Of a stretch of DNA of 64,000 nt, positions 61,218 to 64,000 are shown one piece after another. The notes beneath the pieces are model-generated. The model saw nothing but the letters and a program-made list of their open reading frames with translations, was not told the origin of the DNA and ran no database searches. Numbering within the stretch: position 1 is the first letter of the stretch; each line of letters begins with the position of its first letter. Position numbers and translations under genes: made by a program. The stretch is from Nocardioides okcheonensis (GTDB lineage Bacteria > Actinomycetota > Actinomycetes > Propionibacteriales > Nocardioidaceae), in contig NZ_CP087710.1 of the NCBI RefSeq assembly GCF_020991065.1, positions 3,410,001 to 3,474,000 on the forward strand. The letters are read 5' to 3'.

Positions 61218-62589
61218 GCAGGGCTCCTTCCGCGGCCGCCACCTCGGCGGCGTCGAGGGTGTACTGGCGCAGCCACCACAGGCTGAGCAGGGTCAGGGCG
61301 GCGGGCAGGACGGAGAAGCCGAGGGTGATCGCGGTCAGCGCCGAGTCGGGCTGGTCGAGCTCGCGGCCCTCGCTGGAGAGGTAGCCGCCGAGGGCGAGCA
61401 CGACCGCGAAGACCGCCGGTCCGAGCGCGAGCCCCAGCGTCTCTCCGGCGGTCCAGACCCCGGTGTAGACGCCGGTCCGGTTCTCGCCGGTGCGCGCGGA
61501 GTCGACGGCCGCGGCGTCGGGCAGCATCGCCATCGGGAAGACCTGGCAGCCGGCGTAGCCGACGCCGACCAGCGCGGTCGCCGCGAAGACCACCGCCGGC
61601 GGGGCGACCCGGGCGGTCACGGCGAGCAGCGCCCCGGCGGCCAGGACGACCGAGGCGATGGCGTAGCCACGGCGCTTGCCGATCCGGGTGCCGAGCGCCG
61701 CCCACGCGGGCGTCAGCAGCAGCGCCGGGCCCACGAAGCAGACGAACAGCACGGTCGAGGCGCCGGCGCTGCCCAGCACGTCGCCGGCGAGGTAGTCGAC
61801 CCCCGCGAGCATGCAGCCCGTGGCGAGCGCCTGCACGACGAAGGTGGTCAGCAGCAGCCGGAAGTCGCGCGCGTGCGCGACCACCCTGAGCTGCTCGCGC
61901 AGGGAGCCTGCTCCGGCGGCCACCGTCCCGACCGGTGCTCGCCGGGTGCCCCACCACGCGCCCAGGACGCCGACGACGATCAGCACCGACATCACCACGC
62001 CCATCACGCGGTAGCCGTCGCGTCCACCGCCGACGGCGTCCCGGATGACGGGCGCCGTCGCGCCCGCGAGCATGATGGTGAACGCGAGGATCGCCACCCG
62101 CCACGTCATCAGCCGGGTGCGCTCGTCGTAGGACGAGGTCATCTCGGCCGGCATCGCGACGTAGGGGACCTGGAAGAACGCGTACGCCGACGCGGCCAGC
62201 ACGAAGAACACCAGCACCCAGCCCGCCTCGAGCGCCGCGCTGCCCAGGTCGGGGGCCGCGAAGATCAGCGCGAACGCCCCGGCCAGCATCAGCCCGGCGC
62301 GCACCAGCCAGGGGCGCCGCGGGCCGGCCGGGTCGACCGTCCGGTCGCTCACCCGGCCCGCGACCGGGTTGAGGACGACGTCCCAGGCCTTGGGGAGGAA
62401 CACGATCACACCGGCCCAGAGGGCTGCGATGCCCAGCTCGTCGGTGAGGTAGGGCAGGAGCATCAGGCCGGGGACGGTGCCGAAGGCGCCGGTCGCGACC
62501 GACCCGCTCCCGTAGCCGATCCGGACGCCGCGGGGCAGCGTCGACCCCGGCTCCCCGGCCCGCGGCGTGGTCTCGGTGGGTCTGGGCAT
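61210..62589 (-). CDS. GPH-family MFS transporter (MelB-like)
   Basis: A 459-residue, 12-helix transporter of the glycoside-pentoside-hexuronide:cation symporter family. GYGSGSVATGAFGTVPGLML opens the first helix and the loop KAWDVVLNPVAGRVSDRTVD is the MelB signature; YVAMPAEMTSSYDERTRLMT is the conserved cytoplasmic loop. The substrate is unknown. A TAGAGT box lies 6 bases before the ATG. It is the first gene of the GPH/S1P-lyase-like/ung operon, so it may move a substrate or product of the PLP enzyme. Confidence 0.86.
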   Translation of the reverse strand: MPRPTETTPRAGEPGSTLPRGVRIGYGSGSVATGAFGTVPGLMLLPYLTDELGIAALWAGVIVFLPKAWDVVLNPVAGRVSDRTVDPAGPRRPWLVRAGLMLAGAFALIFAAPDLGSAALEAGWVLVFFVLAASAYAFFQVPYVAMPAEMTSSYDERTRLMTWRVAILAFTIMLAGATAPVIRDAVGGGRDGYRVMGVVMSVLIVVGVLGAWWGTRRAPVGTVAAGAGSLREQLRVVAHARDFRLLLTTFVVQALATGCMLAGVDYLAGDVLGSAGASTVLFVCFVGPALLLTPAWAALGTRIGKRRGYAIASVVLAAGALLAVTARVAPPAVVFAATALVGVGYAGCQVFPMAMLPDAAAVDSARTGENRTGVYTGVWTAGETLGLALGPAVFAVVLALGGYLSSEGRELDQPDSALTAITLGFSVLPAALTLLSLWWLRQYTLDAAEVAAAEGALHG

Positions 62590-62595
62590 GGCGGC

Positions 62596-62601
62596 ACTCT
62601 A
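62596..62601 (-). promoter_or_regulatory. -10 element of GPH-lyase-ung operon
   Basis: A minus-strand TAGAGT, 6 bases before ATG 62589. Confidence 0.5.
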
Positions 62602-62629
62602 GGCGGCACCTCCCGCGGGCGGCTGTCGT

Positions 62630-63943
62630 TCAGCGCCGGCCGAGCGCCCGTGACCCGGCCGAGCCGTAGCGGCGCGCCGGGTTGGACCCGATCGCCGCGG
62701 CGGACGCGGTCTTCTTCGCGGGCGTCTTCTTGGCAGCAGCCTTCTTGGCAGCAGCCTTCTTGGTGGGCGTCTTCTTGGCAGCAGCCTTCTTGGTGGGCGT
62801 CTTCTTGGCAGCAGCCTTCTTCGCAGCAGCCTTCCTGGCGGGAGCCTTCCTCGCAGCTGCCTTCTTCGCCGGCGCGGCGCCCGACCACTGCGCCACCCAC
62901 TCGTCGATGACCGTCCAGGTGGTGCCGCGCGCGGCGCGACCGGTGAGCATCCCGAGGTGGCCGCCCGGCACGATCTCGAAGCGCACCTGCGGCGAGCCGC
63001 CCAGCAGCGGCACCACCGCGCGTACGGCGGGCAGCGGGGCGATCCCGTCGGTGTTGCCGGCGAAGACCAGCACCGGCACGTCGACGGCGGCCAGGTCCAC
63101 CGTGCGGTCCCCGATCTCCATCCGGCCGCTCGCGAGGGCGTTGCCCTTGACGAAGCGGTGGTAGAGCTGGCCGAAGGTCCGACCCGGGTAGGCGGTCATG
63201 CTGTTCATGAACCGGGTGACCGCCTCCATCTGCGCGAGGTAGTCGGTGTCGTCGAGGTGGGTCAGCACCGCGAGCGGCTTGGTGACGACCTTCTGCGCGG
63301 ACGCGGCGGTGAACGCCCAGTTGACCAGGGGCGTCGGGACCCCGCCCAGCGCGCGGTAGGCGCGGGTGATCGCGCCGCGCCCCTGGGTGAGGTTCAGCAG
63401 CGGGCGCACCGGGGCGACCAGCGGCACCTTGGTCACGTCGACGGGGGAGCCGACCACGGTCAGCGAGGCGATCGGCAGGTCCTGGCGGTCGGCGGCGACG
63501 AGGAGGGCGAAGATGCCGCCCAGGCTCCACCCGACCAGGTGGACGGGTCGCCCTCCGGAGTGCTCGTGGACGGTGCGGATCGCCTCGGGCAGCACCTCGT
63601 CGACCCAGTGCTCCACGCCGAGCGAGCGGTTGCGGAACGACACCTGGCCGTACTCCACGAGGTAGGTCGGCCGGCCGAGCGTGACCAGGTGCTCGACGAG
63701 CGAGCAGTCACGGCGCAGGTCGAAGCACAGCGACGGCGCGGCCAGCGGCGTGACCAGCAGGACCGGGTCGCCGGTCGGCGCGACGTCGCGGTCGGGACGG
63801 TAGTGGTAGACCTCGCGCAGCTCGCCGTCGTCGATGAGGGTCCGGGGCATCGGGCGGAGGTCCGCCAGGCCGCCGTAGAGCAGCGAGTGGGCGACGTTGC
63901 CCGCCGCCGAGACCAGCTGGTCGGGCTTCGGGATCAGGTCCAT
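62630..63943 (-). CDS. PhaC-like alpha/beta hydrolase with histone-like C-terminal tail
   Basis: A 437-residue protein. Residues 1-355 are an alpha/beta hydrolase resembling polyhydroxyalkanoate synthases (VLLVTPLAAPSLCFDLRR, SLVEHLVTLGRPTYLVEYG). The catalytic triad appears as Ser140 (GWSLGG), Asp299 (FAGNTDGIAP) and His329 (PGGHLGML). True PhaC uses Cys at the nucleophile, so this is more likely an esterase, depolymerase or lipase-like relative. Residues 357-413 are a Lys/Ala-rich tail of KKAAAKKTPT-type repeats like histone H1 or PhaF phasins, probably binding DNA or polyanions. A TAGATT box lies 7 bases before the ATG. Confidence 0.85.
   Translation of the reverse strand: MDLIPKPDQLVSAAGNVAHSLLYGGLADLRPMPRTLIDDGELREVYHYRPDRDVAPTGDPVLLVTPLAAPSLCFDLRRDCSLVEHLVTLGRPTYLVEYGQVSFRNRSLGVEHWVDEVLPEAIRTVHEHSGGRPVHLVGWSLGGIFALLVAADRQDLPIASLTVVGSPVDVTKVPLVAPVRPLLNLTQGRGAITRAYRALGGVPTPLVNWAFTAASAQKVVTKPLAVLTHLDDTDYLAQMEAVTRFMNSMTAYPGRTFGQLYHRFVKGNALASGRMEIGDRTVDLAAVDVPVLVFAGNTDGIAPLPAVRAVVPLLGGSPQVRFEIVPGGHLGMLTGRAARGTTWTVIDEWVAQWSGAAPAKKAAARKAPARKAAAKKAAAKKTPTKKAAAKKTPTKKAAAKKAAAKKTPAKKTASAAAIGSNPARRYGSAGSRALGRR
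62706..62876. repeat. Tandem DNA repeats coding the Lys/Ala tail
   Basis: Units of CTTCTTGGCAGCAGC and CTTCTTGGTGGGCGT alternate (15-bp and 30-bp periods), encoding AAAKK and TPTKK on the minus strand. Copy number could vary between strains by slippage. Confidence 0.75.
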
Positions 63944-63950
63944 GGAAAGA

Positions 63951-63956
63951 AATCTA
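63951..63956 (-). promoter_or_regulatory. -10 element of PhaC-like gene
   Basis: A minus-strand TAGATT, 7 bases before ATG 63943. The remaining bases to 64000 show nothing further. Confidence 0.45.
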
Positions 63957-64000
63957 CGGGTAGGTGCATCCGGGGAGGGGGGATCGTCCGAGAAGGGGGT

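Noticed and set aside
62706..62876. CRISPR-like regular repeats
   Set aside because: The units are coding, 15/30-bp periodic and without unique spacers; they encode the Lys/Ala tail.

Overview
This window looks like chromosomal DNA of a high-GC actinobacterium, most likely Nocardioidaceae (Nocardioides-like). That is inferred from base composition, an mce operon, mshA (mycothiol), CarD, SenX3-RegX3, a leading rpoB-rpoC block and many leaderless start signals. There is no rRNA, CRISPR array, prophage or insertion sequence, so this is ordinary core and near-core chromosome. Genes lie tightly packed on both strands, often with ATGA or GTGA overlaps.

Layout. 1-8944 is the 3' part of an mce lipid-import operon: the end of a YrbE permease, mceA to mceF, and two Mce-associated membrane proteins, the second with a degenerate J-like domain. 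8945-16754 is rpoB-rpoC with two promoter-like sites upstream and hairpins after each gene. 16805-25761 holds a DUF4232 protein, a geranylgeranyl-reductase-type flavoenzyme, two acyltransferases, a double-Nudix protein, a hydroxyacid-oxoacid transhydrogenase, a 27-residue membrane peptide, a methyltransferase and an OFA-type MFS transporter with its small partner. 25917-31484 holds a secreted propeller-like protein, a racemase, an SDR, an RNase H fusion, mshA and a YbjN protein. 31485-37758 is the phosphate-sensing block senX3-regX3 (with a PQQ-like lipoprotein) divergent from phoU, then gpmA and a lipoprotein. This resembles the mycobacterial mshA-gpm1-senX3-regX3 neighbourhood. 37780-40876 holds a UbiA-like protein, carD, an IspD-like paralogue, ispD and ispF. 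40914-54082 holds a membrane molybdopterin oxidoreductase, a C39-like secreted peptidase, a 2058-residue secreted nuclease/5'-nucleotidase, cysS, rlmB and a metallophosphoesterase. 54066-63943 holds DUF4032, a GH13 glucosidase, tRNA-Thr(UGU), pdxY, a DODA-type dioxygenase, ung, an S1P-lyase-like enzyme, a GPH transporter and a Ser-nucleophile PhaC-like hydrolase with a histone-like tail.

How the genes work together. The clearest regulatory theme is phosphate: a PHO-box-like array of 11-bp repeats lies between senX3 and phoU, and a looser pair of the same heptamer lies upstream of the giant extracellular nuclease/nucleotidase, which could release phosphate from DNA. A second theme is leaderless transcription: at about twenty gene starts a TANNNT or CANNNT hexamer ends 6-7 bases before the start codon. 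A third is a dispersed GC-rich repeat family that sits between genes, supplies a stop codon, and appears to have been captured inside two reading frames.
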